Below are positions 23,106 through 33,834 of a DNA stretch of 64,000 nucleotides, one piece after another (position 1 is the stretch's first letter; each line of letters begins with the position of its first letter). A program made the translations under genes and the position numbers. This DNA comes from Marisa cornuarietis (lineage: Eukaryota; Mollusca; Gastropoda; Architaenioglossa; Ampullariidae). The DNA lies in the NCBI GenBank assembly GCA_004794655.1, contig SMMW01000534.1, forward strand, positions 2,797,501 to 2,861,500, given 5' to 3'. The notes under the pieces are model-generated. The model had not been told where the DNA came from. It saw only the letters and a list, made by a program, of their open reading frames with translations, and ran no database searches.

Positions 23106-23478
23106 CGACCACAGCTACATCTGTGACATTTGCTTTCTCGGGGACAAACCTCATTCGCAATGCTTTACTAAGCAAAATAGACTATATAATTAGGAGACTG
23201 GAAGTTATGGAGAAGTAGACAATTTACGTTTGAATATAAGTTTGATGACTGGAGAGTTGAGGGTAGCCTATGTGACTGATATGTTATACATGATAGGGTG
23301 CTGTTAGAGAAGTATGTATTATATTATGTATTAAAGTAACTTATGTCACTGAGGTGTTTACCTGGTCTGTTGCTATTAGAGATATCATGATTTGAGATTT
23401 ATGTGTGTTCTTAGAATGATTTGTTGTCTTCCCATGAAAAGATAATCAAAAGCGTCCGAATAATAGAGAACTTTAAGC
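23106..23478. other. Spacer with no recognised gene
   Basis: AT-rich spacer between the RTE insertion and the flank repeat of lectin gene 3. Nothing recognised. Confidence 0.45.
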
Positions 23479-23565
23479 CCACGTACAGGTCTTGGTGATC
23501 GGTTGTGAGAAAGAACATGTGAGATGCAGTGTTTGCTGGTATGTGGCATGTGTGTCCCCAACACA
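23479..23565. repeat. Lectin 3'-flank repeat, copy 3
   Basis: CCACGTACAGGTCTTGGTGA followed by GAAAGAACATGTGA, about 380-460 bp beyond the stop of gene 3. Confidence 0.6.
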
Positions 23566-23824
23566 CATCGTTACAACAACTGATTTCGCAGCTGCTGAGT
23601 CATTTCTCAACAGAGAAATCGCATAAAAACTGTCCAGCTCTACATAATATGCCACTGTTCACGCCACTTAGTCATTGGTATCTTGGCACTAATCTGTTAT
23701 AATTATCCATGTACGTGTTGCTACATGAACGGTATTCTCTGCACTAAACTATTTCCCATGTGTAGCTGACGAACGTTTCCTGGTAGCAACAGACAACTTT
23801 CAAAAGAGAGGAAATATGTGAAGA

Positions 23825-23830
23825 TTTATT
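23825..23830 (-). promoter_or_regulatory. Polyadenylation signal, lectin gene 3
   Basis: AATAAA on the minus strand, 111 bp past the stop, in the motif shared with genes 1 and 2. Confidence 0.7.
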
Positions 23831-23940
23831 TGTCGTTAGTAAACATTAAAGAATCACAAACAGTCAGTATTATCAAAGAACCGTCTGAGAATCGATGGCA
23901 TTCGCTGACAACAGCCACTGTTCGTTATCTCTCATCTTCT

Positions 23941-24409
23941 TCAGTCGTGACAAGCGACCCACACGGCAGACGCACTATAGGTGTTGGTGTCCAGCCACTC
24001 GTAGGCACGTGCGTCAAAACCAGAAGTGGAGATGGCATCGACACCAACGTCGATCCTGACATTGGCCCTGGAGTCCACGTCAAGACCAGTGATGCCAATA
24101 GCCACCCAAGGCTGGGTGGTGAAGGGAAGGTGAAAGTTGACGTGAACTGTGTGAGTTCTTGTCTCACCCGACTGATTATGTGGATGGAAGATTACTTTTC
24201 CGGACTCGCCTGAACACAAAGAACAAAAACAATCGATAATACAACAAAAATAACAAATATATATAAATCCCCTTGTAAGTGTGAAATCTTTTGATGTTAG
24301 TAGCGTAAGAGAACAATAAAGACAACAAGGACAAAGAAAAAAGCTATGAAATCTGTAGGCTATTATAATTGAAGAGTGTGTGTGTGTGTGTGTGTGCGTG
24401 TGTGCGTGC

Positions 24410-24456
<47 letters not shown>

Positions 24457-26681
24457 AGTGTCGCCGGTTTCCCTAAGAACGTGGAAGTGGTGATCGTGAG
24501 GGCCGTGTGCTCTCATTTGCGCAGGCAGGATCCACAGTTTTCAAGATGCAATTAAAGAAACTAATTAAGAAAATGTTTAACCTGGATATTAACAGATAAT
24601 AAACTTCATCTCAATACAAAGAAAGCAAGTAACGCACATCGCTTTGCCGTCAGTTGATTTTCCATTGCTGTCAGTTGATTTTTAAGTGCTGAAAGACACG
24701 GGGAAAAAAAAAACTCATCTTCAATACAAATAATTTCGAGACATAATTAAAGAAAATTCTTATTACACAAGTAAAATGGAATGAGAATGTGGGGAATTTT
24801 TTTTGAATGTGTCAGCGTTTTCGTGTTAATTGTGTAATCTGTCAGAAAAAGAATTATACAACAAGTATTCTTCAAATGCATAGGTGTAATGAATAATACA
24901 TTCCCCTCGTTACACACAATGAAACAGGAGGTAATGTGTCTTGAAGTCTGGAGCCACACTCGTGGTAGTTTGGTATCCACACTATGATAGAATAGTGGTT
25001 AGTCTACGCCCTTAGTGGTGGTCTGGTGTTCGTATTTATCTACAGATTATCGGTGAAAGCCTGTGGTAGGGCTATAAATCTGTCCAGTGTGCAGAAAGAC
25101 CTGCTCTTCTTAGCCCAATTGTAACACCAAGTTAAGTGTGACACCTGATGGACAAAGAAGATGATGATCTGCCACATTGGCAGGATGATGACACATGGCT
25201 GAGGCAGGAGCCAGCAAGACAAACAAACAAACAAACAAACAAACAAAAACAATAACAACAACAACAAAAAACAACAACAAACATAAAACAAACAAAAAAA
25301 CAAAGTTTATTATCACACCGGTAGTAACGGACTAACATGGATGGTAGTCATGAAGTAGAGATCAAGACAACAGCAAGTTAATGTGTTTCTGAAAGCATGA
25401 TAACCAGGAAGAAATCTCCTGAGTGATCAGAGTCAGAACTGAATACTGACTGCGTTTCCTAGTCTCCGTGTGCAAACTGTGTGCTATGCAAGTGTGTGAG
25501 TAAATGTGTGTGTCCGTGCATGTTTTTCTTTCTTAACATAGATGTTCATATCGTAGTGCATGCAGTGGTGACAACAAGTGTGTGACACCTGTATTGCTTG
25601 CTTCCACACTTGCCAGCCTGCTGGACAAGTTGTCGACAACAGCTGCAAGGGGCTGAGGGTCATCACTCCTCTTGAGGTCTGCACTACCTGGAACAGGTAA
25701 ATCGTCAGTGATACTCTTGTCAGAGGTACTGTTAAAAATTCTGGTGGTGTCCTACACCGCATACACAGTCACTCGCGCCTTCTTCCCACATAGTACAAAC
25801 CATTGCCTTTAGGTTGTCTAAACAAAAATGTAATTACACAACAAAAGACAAATAGTAATACATTTACAAGCACGTAGCAAAGTTATAGTGGCACGTGAGC
25901 ACCTGAGCTATGGTGGGGCCATGAGTTTTACATGTGTTTATATATATATATATAGCAATACTTGAAAACAAAGAAAAATAACTATTAAATGTCTTACACC
26001 TAGCTCCTTACAGGCACCTTGGGTGTACCTTAGTGAAGACGGTAAAATCCACACAGCAGTCCCGAGTTAGCGGAAAATCACGTAGTCGCACCAGGTATAG
26101 TAGATTGGTTACAATTATACCACACAGTAGTCTCTTCACATAGAAGTTGCATGAAGATAATTACAAACCACACTATTTATACCCTATCAGCCGAAAGTTC
26201 TCGAAACTATCTCCCATTTTCTCATATTGTAGTAACATGGCGGTATTGACCTTACAGACCTCGCTAGGTGTGAACCCCAAACATCAGGACCAGCAGACAA
26301 CTGCGATGACAAATCAGGTACTGACAGTCCTGAGAATCGTCCTCCCCCACCCCCTACCCTCTACACAAATAACATCAGTCACAATAACAAGGGGAAAAAC
26401 ACATTTTCTTTCAGGTCGCGGCACACACATCTGTGGCAGGTGCACGACAGGTAATCACAGGTAGGCGCGGACACACACACACACACACACTCTTACACAG
26501 AGCCAGAGCGAGAAAGGCTTAGTGAAGTGTAAAGGTAGTTAACACGCTTGCATGTCACTGATGATTTAAGGGTCAAATGTAAAATAGTTCATAAAACTAA
26601 AATTGTCTTAAAAGTAAAACTGTCGGATGTCTGACAGAGACCGTTGTGTCATTGTCACATACGTATGAGGAGCTCGTTTAA

Positions 26682-26751
<70 letters not shown>

Positions 26752-27217
26752 TGTCAATAAAATACAGCTGACACATGTTAGAGAAATTATGATGAAGGTA
26801 TTTCGTACATTTAAAGATTGGTTAGTTTTATGTGAAATTAATAAATTCATTAGTGCACATGTGAACTTGATATGCTGTATAAATTTTATAGGCGTTGTCA
26901 AAGGCTGACTTTATAGGCACCTGTACAGGTAGCGACACACAAACACACACAGGTGCGCATGCAAACACACGAACACACGATGCACACCTACACGAACAGA
27001 CACAAACTCTCCAGCCAACAATAGATCAGCCACATGAATACTTGACAACAACTCGTATGTTTATCTGCAACAAAACCCTAAGAGACACGCTGAGAGTAAT
27101 CTCAATACTTCACACAAACAAAATGTTTCCATACGCACCACTTATAATGGACTTGGAGAAACTGAGAGTGGGATATAAAATAGCTACAACAATAGCACAG
27201 TACAGCACTGAAGCCAT
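23941..27217 (-). CDS. H-type lectin gene 3 (three exons)
   Basis: Predicted secreted lectin of 148 residues, the most divergent of the three. Coding exons on the minus strand are 27217-27139 (79 nt, signal peptide MASVLYCAIVVAILYPTL, donor GTGCGT), 25687-25589 (99 nt, linker with AAVVDNLSSRLASVEA) and 24209-23941 (269 nt, H-type domain). All borders are GT-AG in phase 1. The domain lacks seven residues in the first loop compared with genes 1 and 2. It keeps THTVHVNF, PFTTQPWVAIGITGLDV, NVRID and the final VWVACHD. The Trp of the DWDSS motif is retained as EWLDT, with Leu after it. Introns are short (1.45 and 1.38 kb). Intron 1 is paralogous to 33560-34405, linking this gene to the degenerate unit 4. 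No TATA box was evident. Confidence 0.85.
24376..24453. repeat. GT microsatellite in gene 3 intron 2
   Basis: Interrupted GT/GC run directly after the lectin exon on the plus strand. It lies inside intron 2. Confidence 0.95.
24975..25300 (+). mobile_element. Possible SINE with CAAA tail
   Basis: A GAATAGTGGTTAGTC stretch resembles the tRNA-like head of the SINE at 13933, and the block ends in a (CAAA)n/(CAA)n tail at 25220-25305. The Pol III boxes are weak and no target duplication was found, so this is tentative. Confidence 0.3.
26465..26490. repeat. CA microsatellite in gene 3 intron 1
   Basis: Short CA run inside intron 1 of lectin gene 3. Confidence 0.85.
26682..26750. repeat. Pure GT microsatellite in gene 3 intron 1
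   Basis: About 34 uninterrupted GT units in intron 1 of lectin gene 3. Confidence 0.97.
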
Positions 27218-27731
27218 GTTGGTGCCCTGAGTGTCCGATGGCCCTGGCCTCTAGTAGTCACAGGACCTTGATAAGATTTATCTAGCAACGAGCGGTGCCG
27301 CCAGACAAAGTGAACTGACAGAGACACAAGATAACACAGTGCGTGGTCGGGGCTCAATATTTGTTAATACAAGTTTCCTCACCCACTAGTGATATGATAG
27401 GTGCCTGCTCATTGACAAGTATACAGCTAAACACACAGAAAAGTCACATTAAAAACTACAATAAAAACACAAGTACAAATGATAACAGTGTTCAAACTGC
27501 CCCCTCGCTCACTCTAAAGCCTTGTCATTGCTGTACTCAGTGGACAACATTGGTGTACTGACTGTACTCAATCACGATCACAAAACATACCCTCGTGTCA
27601 TTATCATAATTTGTTTTGATTTGGTTATTCAAAAAAGGTGAAGCAGATGACAGATAAAAGTACAGAAGCACTTACCGGCCGTCACGTGGTCTGCGCTCCG
27701 GCTCCCAGTCACGCTTCTGTCTCCCTGCAGT

Positions 27732-28055
27732 GGAAGACACAAACAAGAAGACACTGGAGCCAGGGCCTTCAAAAACGCGGCACCTAAACTGTGGAATGTT
27801 CTGCCATCGTCACTGTCCACCATCACCTCACCAACCACGTTTCGAAAAAGACTGAAGACCCATCTGTTTACTTAAGACGGACTTAAACTTAAACAACCAA
27901 GAAACACTTGTGCCTTTATTTTTTACTTTCCTGGTGTTTATCTATTTATTTACTTTCTTTTTTTTCCTTTTTTTTATTTATTTTGTTTTTGCTGCGCAAT
28001 GAGCATTCTTCCGAATGGATACCTGCGCATTACAAATGGACATCATCATCATCAC
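27732..28055 (+). mobile_element. L2/CR1-like LINE 3' end
   Basis: The frame 27732-27875 encodes a classic C-terminal end of jockey-group LINEs: ARAFKNAAPKLWNVLPSSL, then TFRKRLKTHLF and stop. It is followed by an untranslated tail with a T-rich run, CGCATTACAAATGGAC and a short ATC repeat, as expected of an L2-like 3' end. All upstream coding sequence is missing. Confidence 0.75.
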
Positions 28056-28279
28056 TAACCACATCCTTCTTGAGACTGACTTTCATTTCTTAAAGGCATG
28101 TGGCAGGCAGCTGCGACTCAATTCACTTGTTTCTTCTGTCTTTTGGAGGCGGCAGACACTTCTGTGATATGAAGCTGCCAGAATGTAATAAAATAAAATA
28201 CTTAGAGACATATCATTGCACTATATTCAACATAAAGTAAGTATCAAATACTAAAACAATGTATGGCTTTCTGTATTCA

Positions 28280-28420
28280 ATGAATAATAATAATAATAAT
28301 GGACATTTATACAGCCCTTTTCCAATAATTTGTTCAGAATGCTTTACAGAACAACAAACATGCCAGTCCTCACTAAACTGACTCACTAACAACCACACTC
28401 TCATACCAACACACTCGCAC
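28280..28420. repeat. AAT run plus short dispersed-repeat motif
   Basis: A short AAT repeat leads into GGACATTTATACAGCCC...AATGCTTTACAG, a pattern common at LINE or SINE borders in animals. The exact family is unknown. Confidence 0.35.
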
Positions 28421-28599
28421 TCACAGATACATGTACATAGGAGATACAGACACAGAGATCCGTTGTTCACACTTATGGTCCATACAAGTCATGGTGGGGG
28501 TTACTGTCTTGTAAAAGTATGTCTTGAGGTTTGACTTGAAGTCGGTAACAGAATCAGAAAGGCGAAGGTGGACAAGTAGTTTGTATGGCTAGATGCATT

Positions 28600-29140
28600 T
28601 GTCACGGATCGACCCGTGATAGTAAAGGAGGAACTAGAGTTAGTTCCCTGCTAGGTTGTAAGGCAGGGCTAGTTTCTCCTTTACGCGAAAATATCAATGT
28701 GAGAATGAGAGTTAGTCCCCTTTAGGTATTAAGAAGCAATACTAGTCCCCCTTGAATGAGATTAGAGGAGTGTGAGTATGGTTCATAGTGCGACTGAGTA
28801 AAGTAGTCACAGATTTCCTGTAAGGCAACTGAGTTCATTGGATTTTTAGTCCCCGACCTAACGTCCTAGTGTAAGGACATAGGAGATTGTACTGTGTGAA
28901 AGTGAGAGGGGAGCAGAACTAATTCCTTGCATAGCCAAGGTATGGGATGTTTTGTTGTGTTGATTAATCTTTTTTTTTTAATGCTTGGCCTGGAGAGAAT
29001 GATGTGCGTTTATGAGATTTGATGGTTTTAAGAAAGAAGTACGATTGCTATGAAGGTAGAATATAATGTGACAATGCAGTGGTCTGAGTATTCATGAAAA
29101 CATAAGTATTTTCAGGAATTAGGTAGGGGGTCGATAAGGC
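28600..29140. other. Spacer with hairpin, no gene
   Basis: Contains an inverted repeat at 28623-28683 (arms TAAAGGAGGAACTAG and CTAGTTTCTCCTTTA, one mismatch). No gene was recognised. Confidence 0.5.
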
Positions 29141-30500
29141 TGGATGAAGATTGTCGTCAGTGAGCCGAGTGCCCTGCGACCAGGAGTATATAATATCGTC
29201 AGTGAGCTGTGTGCCCTACGATCAGGAATATAATATCGTCAGTGAGCTGAGTGCCCTACGATCAGGAATATAATATCGTCTGTGAGCTGAGTGCCCTACG
29301 ATCAGGAATATAATATCGTCTGTGAGCTGAGTCCCCTACGATCAGGATTATAATATTGTCAGTGAGCTGAGTGCCCTACGATCAGGAATATAATATCGTC
29401 TGTGAGCTGAGTGCCCTACGATCAGGAATATAATATCGTCAGTGAGCTGAGTGCCCTACGATCAGGAATATAATATCGTCAGTGAGCTGTGTGCCCTACG
29501 ATCTAGAATTTATTGTCGTCAGTGAGCTGAGTGCCCTACGATCAGGAATATAATATCGTCAGTGAGCTGTGTGCCCTACGATCAGGAATATAATATCATC
29601 AGTGAGCTGTGTGCCCTACGATCTAGAATTTATTGTCGTCAGTGAGCTGAGTGCCCTACGATCAGGAATATAATATCGTCAGTGAGCTGTGTGCCCTACG
29701 ATCTAGAATTTATTGTCGTCACTGAGCTGAGTGCCCTACGATCAGGAATATAATATCGTCAGTGAGCTGTGTGCCCTACGATCTAGAATTTATTGTCGTC
29801 AGTGAGCTGAGTGCCCTACGATCAGGAATATAATATCGTCAGTGAGCTGTGTGCCCTACGATCAGGAATATAATATCATCAGTGAGCTGTGTGCCCTACG
29901 ATCTAGAATTTATTGTCGTCAGTGAGCTGTGTGCCCTACGATCAGGAATATAATATCGTCTGTGAGCTGAGTGCCCTACGATCAGGAATATAATATCGTC
30001 AGTGAGCTGAGTGCCCTACGATCAGGAATATAATATCGTCAGTGAGCTGTGTGCCCTACGATCTAGAATTTATTGTCGTCAGTGAGCTGAGTGCCCTACG
30101 ATCAGGAATATAATATCGTCAGTGAGCTGTGTGCCCTACGATCAGGAATATAATATCATCAGTGAGCTGAGTGCCCTACGATCTAGAATTTATTGTCGTC
30201 AGTGAGCTGAGTGCCCTACGATCAGGAATATAATATCGTCAGTGAGCTGTGTGCCCTACGATCAGGAATATAATATCATCAGTGAGCTGTGTGCCCTACG
30301 ATCTAGAATTTATTGTCGTCAGTGAGCTGTGTGCCCTACGATCAGGAATATAATATCGTCAGTGAGCTGTGTGCCCTACGATCTAGAATTTATTGTCGTC
30401 ACTGAGCTGAGTGCCCTACGATCAGGAATATAATATCGTCAGTGAGCTGTGTGCCCTACGATCTAGAATTTATTGTCCTCAGTGAGCTGAGTGCCCTACG
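29141..30500. repeat. 40-bp satellite with higher-order structure
   Basis: About 34 copies of a 40-bp unit built on GTGAGCTGAGTGCCCTACG. Two main unit types alternate: X with ATCAGGAATATAATATC and Y with ATCTAGAATTTATTGTC. The left part is X only. From about 29460 the units combine into XY dimers (80 bp) and X-X'-Y trimers (120 bp), where X' has ATATCATC. The left edge is degenerate, as usual for satellite borders. No open frame spans it. Confidence 0.95.
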
Positions 30501-30956
30501 ACCTGGAAGGATCACCTTCAACTTGCTGTGTGCCTGACCCCAGGGAGTACGACCCTCCGTTGAAGGATTCTGCGTGTCAACCGGGGCAAGGGAGATAATT
30601 CTATATATATATATATATATATGTATTAGAGACGGAATGAATGCGAAGAGGACTGGAAACTATATGTAAGTTGATCTCTTCATATTTGACAAAAGACTCT
30701 CGTGGCGGGACGATTGGTTTATACGTCTCTTTCGGTCGGACACCTAATGACTTGAAACTTTAGAGGAGAATCGGTTCAGTAGCTGTAAGAGTTGGTTTTG
30801 ATTGTATGATAGATAGATGGTGAGATGTATTATGATTCATGTTCTCTTATTGATATATTGATTTATGTTTAGGGATTTATTGATGGATTACTGATATATC
30901 TTGATCCCTATACAACTTAGTTAGAAGCCCCACCTGAAGTACACAGCTCGAGAAAC
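30501..30956. other. Spacer with TA run, no gene
   Basis: Includes a (TA)n run at 30603-30622. Nothing else recognised. Confidence 0.5.
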
Positions 30957-30991
30957 CCATGTGCAGATCTTAGTGTTTTGTGTTGATTGAA
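30957..30991. repeat. Lectin-flank repeat copy 4, left half
   Basis: CCCATGTGCAGATCTTAGTG and on to TTGATTGAA. The repeat is split here by the LINE at 30992-32144 and resumes at 32145-32200, with TTTTGTGTTGATTGAA duplicated on both sides. Confidence 0.7.
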
Positions 30992-32144
30992 CTCGAACAT
31001 TTTATTGACTTGGGGCCATTTCAGCCATTGTCACTCAAGGTGAGCATATAGGGTTCATCCTCTCATACATACAGTCACCTATCCATTCATACCCATCCCG
31101 TCGTACACTTTAAAGACATGCACTGTACAGTAGTCCTCTCACACACCCACTCATCCTAGCACCTCTTCAGTTATACCCTCTCATCCCTACCCTACATAGA
31201 CACACAGTATGTACACATACATTATGGCAACTTTCAGATGTCAATATTATGAATCAAAAAGGGTATTTTTCGAGCAGAGAGCATCCATATACAGAGGGTA
31301 TCAATCAGACTTCACATAATATCAACTTCGCTTATCTCCCTTCTTCTCCTTAAACATTTATGAATATACCATGCCAATTGTCGTATTCTTCCTGCGTTCC
31401 CGGATGATAGTATCTGCACAAGATATTGTTTTTGATTGTGTTGTGAGACTTGCTGGAGATATTTGGGTCGAAGGTCTACATATCTGGGACATTGAAAAAG
31501 GACATGGGTTTCATCCTCTATATAATTTGTACAGAAAGGGCATTTGTTTGTGTTTTCTGTCCTTTGTTGTATAAAACGATTTTTATGGGTATTTATCTCG
31601 CTCACACCTAGCCGAAAGCGTACTAAAACATCCCTGAAAATTTTAATGTTTACATAGTCAAAGTATAGGTCTGGTACGAGAGTGGATTTGTACGATCTGT
31701 ATAACTGGTACCGTTCACTATTCCTCATGTTCGCCACCCACGTTTGCTGGGTGACATCTATCACTCTACGTTTGAAAGTAGCGAGAAACATTTTATCGTC
31801 TCCTACTCCTTGGTTTACCCATACCAGATTAAAACCCATAGATCCTAGGGCTACTCTCACTTTTGTTACCCAGTTTGTTTTGCCTTTTGCATCTAGATTA
31901 AATAGTAATTGGTATGCTTGTTTGGGTATGCAGTTCATGGGCATTTTTGTCACTTGGAGCCAGAATTTAATTGTTCTCAGATAGCAACTGACGATGAGCG
32001 GATACCTTCCAAGTTCGCCATATATCATCTCTGATGGAGTAAGTATGGGGACATTTAAAAACTTCTTACATGCGTAAAGGTGTACCTTTTCCACAGGACT
32101 ATTGTCATGGAGAAGTCCCCATACTTCAGATGCATATAGAAGGG
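30992..32144 (-). mobile_element. 5'-truncated L2/CR1-like LINE with 16-bp target duplication
   Basis: Bounded by TTTTGTGTTGATTGAA at 30976-30991 and 32145-32160. The minus-strand frame 32094-31312 (260 codons, open further to the right edge) encodes the C-terminal part of a non-LTR retrotransposon: PVEKVHLYACKKFLNVP around the start, a zinc-binding CPFC followed by DETHVLFQC (C-x2-C-x8-H-x4-C), and a basic end. The 3' UTR finishes with AATAAAATGTTCGAG. Only the last quarter of the element was inserted, as is usual for aborted target-primed reverse transcription. The intact frame suggests a young copy. Confidence 0.9.
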
Positions 32145-32200
32145 TTTTGTGTTGATTGAAAGAACACGTGAAGCGCGCGTGTAGTCCATGTGTGTAGTGT
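32145..32200. repeat. Lectin-flank repeat copy 4, right half
   Basis: TTTTGTGTTGATTGAAAGAA, then CACGTGAAG, rejoining the consensus of copies 1-3 after the LINE insertion. Its position predicts a former lectin unit to the right. Confidence 0.65.
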
Positions 32201-32320
32201 AACCTGTCTACACGTTCAGCGGTCCTTCACAGCATTAAATATTCTAAACTCACTTTATAGCAAAGAGAGAGAGAGCAATCATATTAGCACGTGCAGAGAC
32301 CAAACAAGTCTAGTGCTTAC

Positions 32321-32511
32321 CTGTGCTTTTGATAATCGTTTAATAGTAATAAACATATAGGGCCTGGCAGCCTACGGTTGCTCACCCAAGTTGACTCCCC
32401 ACCAGAGCCAGGCCAACAATATTTATTTGTGCTGCCTGACACCAGCCATTCATCAGGCACAGTAGCTGCTGATTTCTCGCCATTTTCCACAATCTCGATA
32501 TTGTGGTACAT
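32321..32511 (-). CDS. Possible first exon with DUF4806-like start
   Basis: ATG at 32511 opens MYHNIEIVENGEKSAATVPD, followed by EWLVSG and YCWPG. The pattern of a short acidic start, V-P-x-x-W-L and C-Y/W-W-P recalls the N-terminal exon of DUF4806-type proteins, many of them transposon-derived. The exon ends in CACAG before a strong donor GTAAGC (32320). No matching downstream exon was found, and the LINE at 30992-32144 lies next to it. It sits where exon 3 of lectin unit 4 would be expected. It may be an isolated or broken exon. Confidence 0.35.
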
Positions 32512-33135
32512 CTTTTGACATCGAAAAAGTCTTAGTCATTTTATGTCATGAAAACATTAAATCAATAGAAAAGCTAGAGACTTTTTGTTACAGAAGAACT
32601 TTAATAAAACTTGAGAAATTAATTTTAAAAGTCTTATTATTTGCTATTCTTGACTTTAAAAAAATTAATGAAGTATTTCTATAAAATGTGCTATACGATG
32701 ATGCATCTCCAGTTAAGGAGGAATCGCTCATCTTTGCTAAGATTTCAGATGCTGACCGACGAATATTTAAAATCTGGATACTTGTACTTTGAACACTTTT
32801 TACGAAATGTGAAGATTTGTAAGAGAAGACCAGTAAAGATCGAGGGAGCGACTTCATTTCGCGGTATTTTCATCAACGACATGACAAACAGCAACACGTG
32901 CGAATGTTTCTTGAGAATATATTTGATATTTTGTGGGACTCTGATAACCGTAAAGTATCAAATATATTTATAATTTGTTTAATAGTCTACAAAATAATTA
33001 TAATTACAAACGAACGATGACTTGATAGTCATAACTATTTATGTCAACAAGACCAGCTTAATGTCGGCAGCCACCGTTGAGGGCGAGTCAGCGGGTAAAC
33101 GACGTTGTCAGTCTTTGTGTCAGTCTCTGCCAGAC

Positions 33136-33545
33136 AATTCTATTCTCATCATGTACAACAATTATATTTTCATCATGTACAACAATTCTATTCTCATCAT
33201 GTACAACAATTCTATTCTCATCATGTACAGCAGTTATATTTTCATCATGTACAACAATTCTATTCTCATCATGTACAACAATTCTATTCTCATCATGTAC
33301 AGCAGTTATATTGTTATATTTTCATCATGTACAACAATTCTATTCTCATCATGTACAACAATTCTATTCTCATCATGTACAGCAGTTATATTTTCATCAT
33401 GTACAACAATTCTATTCTCATCATGTACAGCAGTTATATTCTTAATATTGCTGACAGTTTTATCCTCAATGAGTACAACAATTCTATACTCATCATGTAC
33501 AACAGTTATATGTTCAATATCTACGACATTTTTATTCTCGGTATG
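33136..33545. repeat. 24-bp tandem repeat encoding an octapeptide on the minus strand
   Basis: Units of TTCTATTCTCATCATGTACA plus CAAC or CAGT, about 16 copies with variants. On the minus strand the unit is three times eight and encodes VHDENRIV or VHDENITA in series (33306-33608 is open). A 9-bp insertion near 33310 breaks the frame. By synteny with gene 3, this lies where exon 2 should be. A stray related unit occurs at 34355-34385. Confidence 0.85.
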
Positions 33546-33559
33546 TGTTAGGAACTCTG

Positions 33560-33797
33560 CTAGGTGTCCTACACCGCATACAGAGTCACTCGCGCATTCT
33601 TTCCACATAACCCAAACAATTGCCTTTATAATTACAAATATATATTTTAATTATTACACAAATATAATTATTCAACACAAGACAAATATTAATACCTATA
33701 CACTCTACTTAAGGCCCAAGGGGTCACGGCCGCCTAAAAAAAGCACCTAGCAAAGTTATTTTGACACGTGAGCACCCGAGCTAATGTAAATGCATGA

Positions 33798-33834
<37 letters not shown>

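Noticed and set aside
24981..25050. A tRNA gene
   Set aside because: A weak tRNA-like head only. No cloverleaf could be drawn and the boxes are poor; listed only as a possible SINE.
25040..25338. Minus ORFs rich in Phe, Val and Cys
   Set aside because: Artefact of the CAAA/CAA tail read on the opposite strand.
29141..30500. Regular 40-bp repeats as a CRISPR array
   Set aside because: There are no unique spacers: the whole 40-bp unit is repeated. The genome is animal.
31312..32094. 260-codon minus-strand ORF as a host gene
   Set aside because: The CPFC...H...C zinc motif, the 16-bp target duplication and the 3' end show it is the tail of a LINE.
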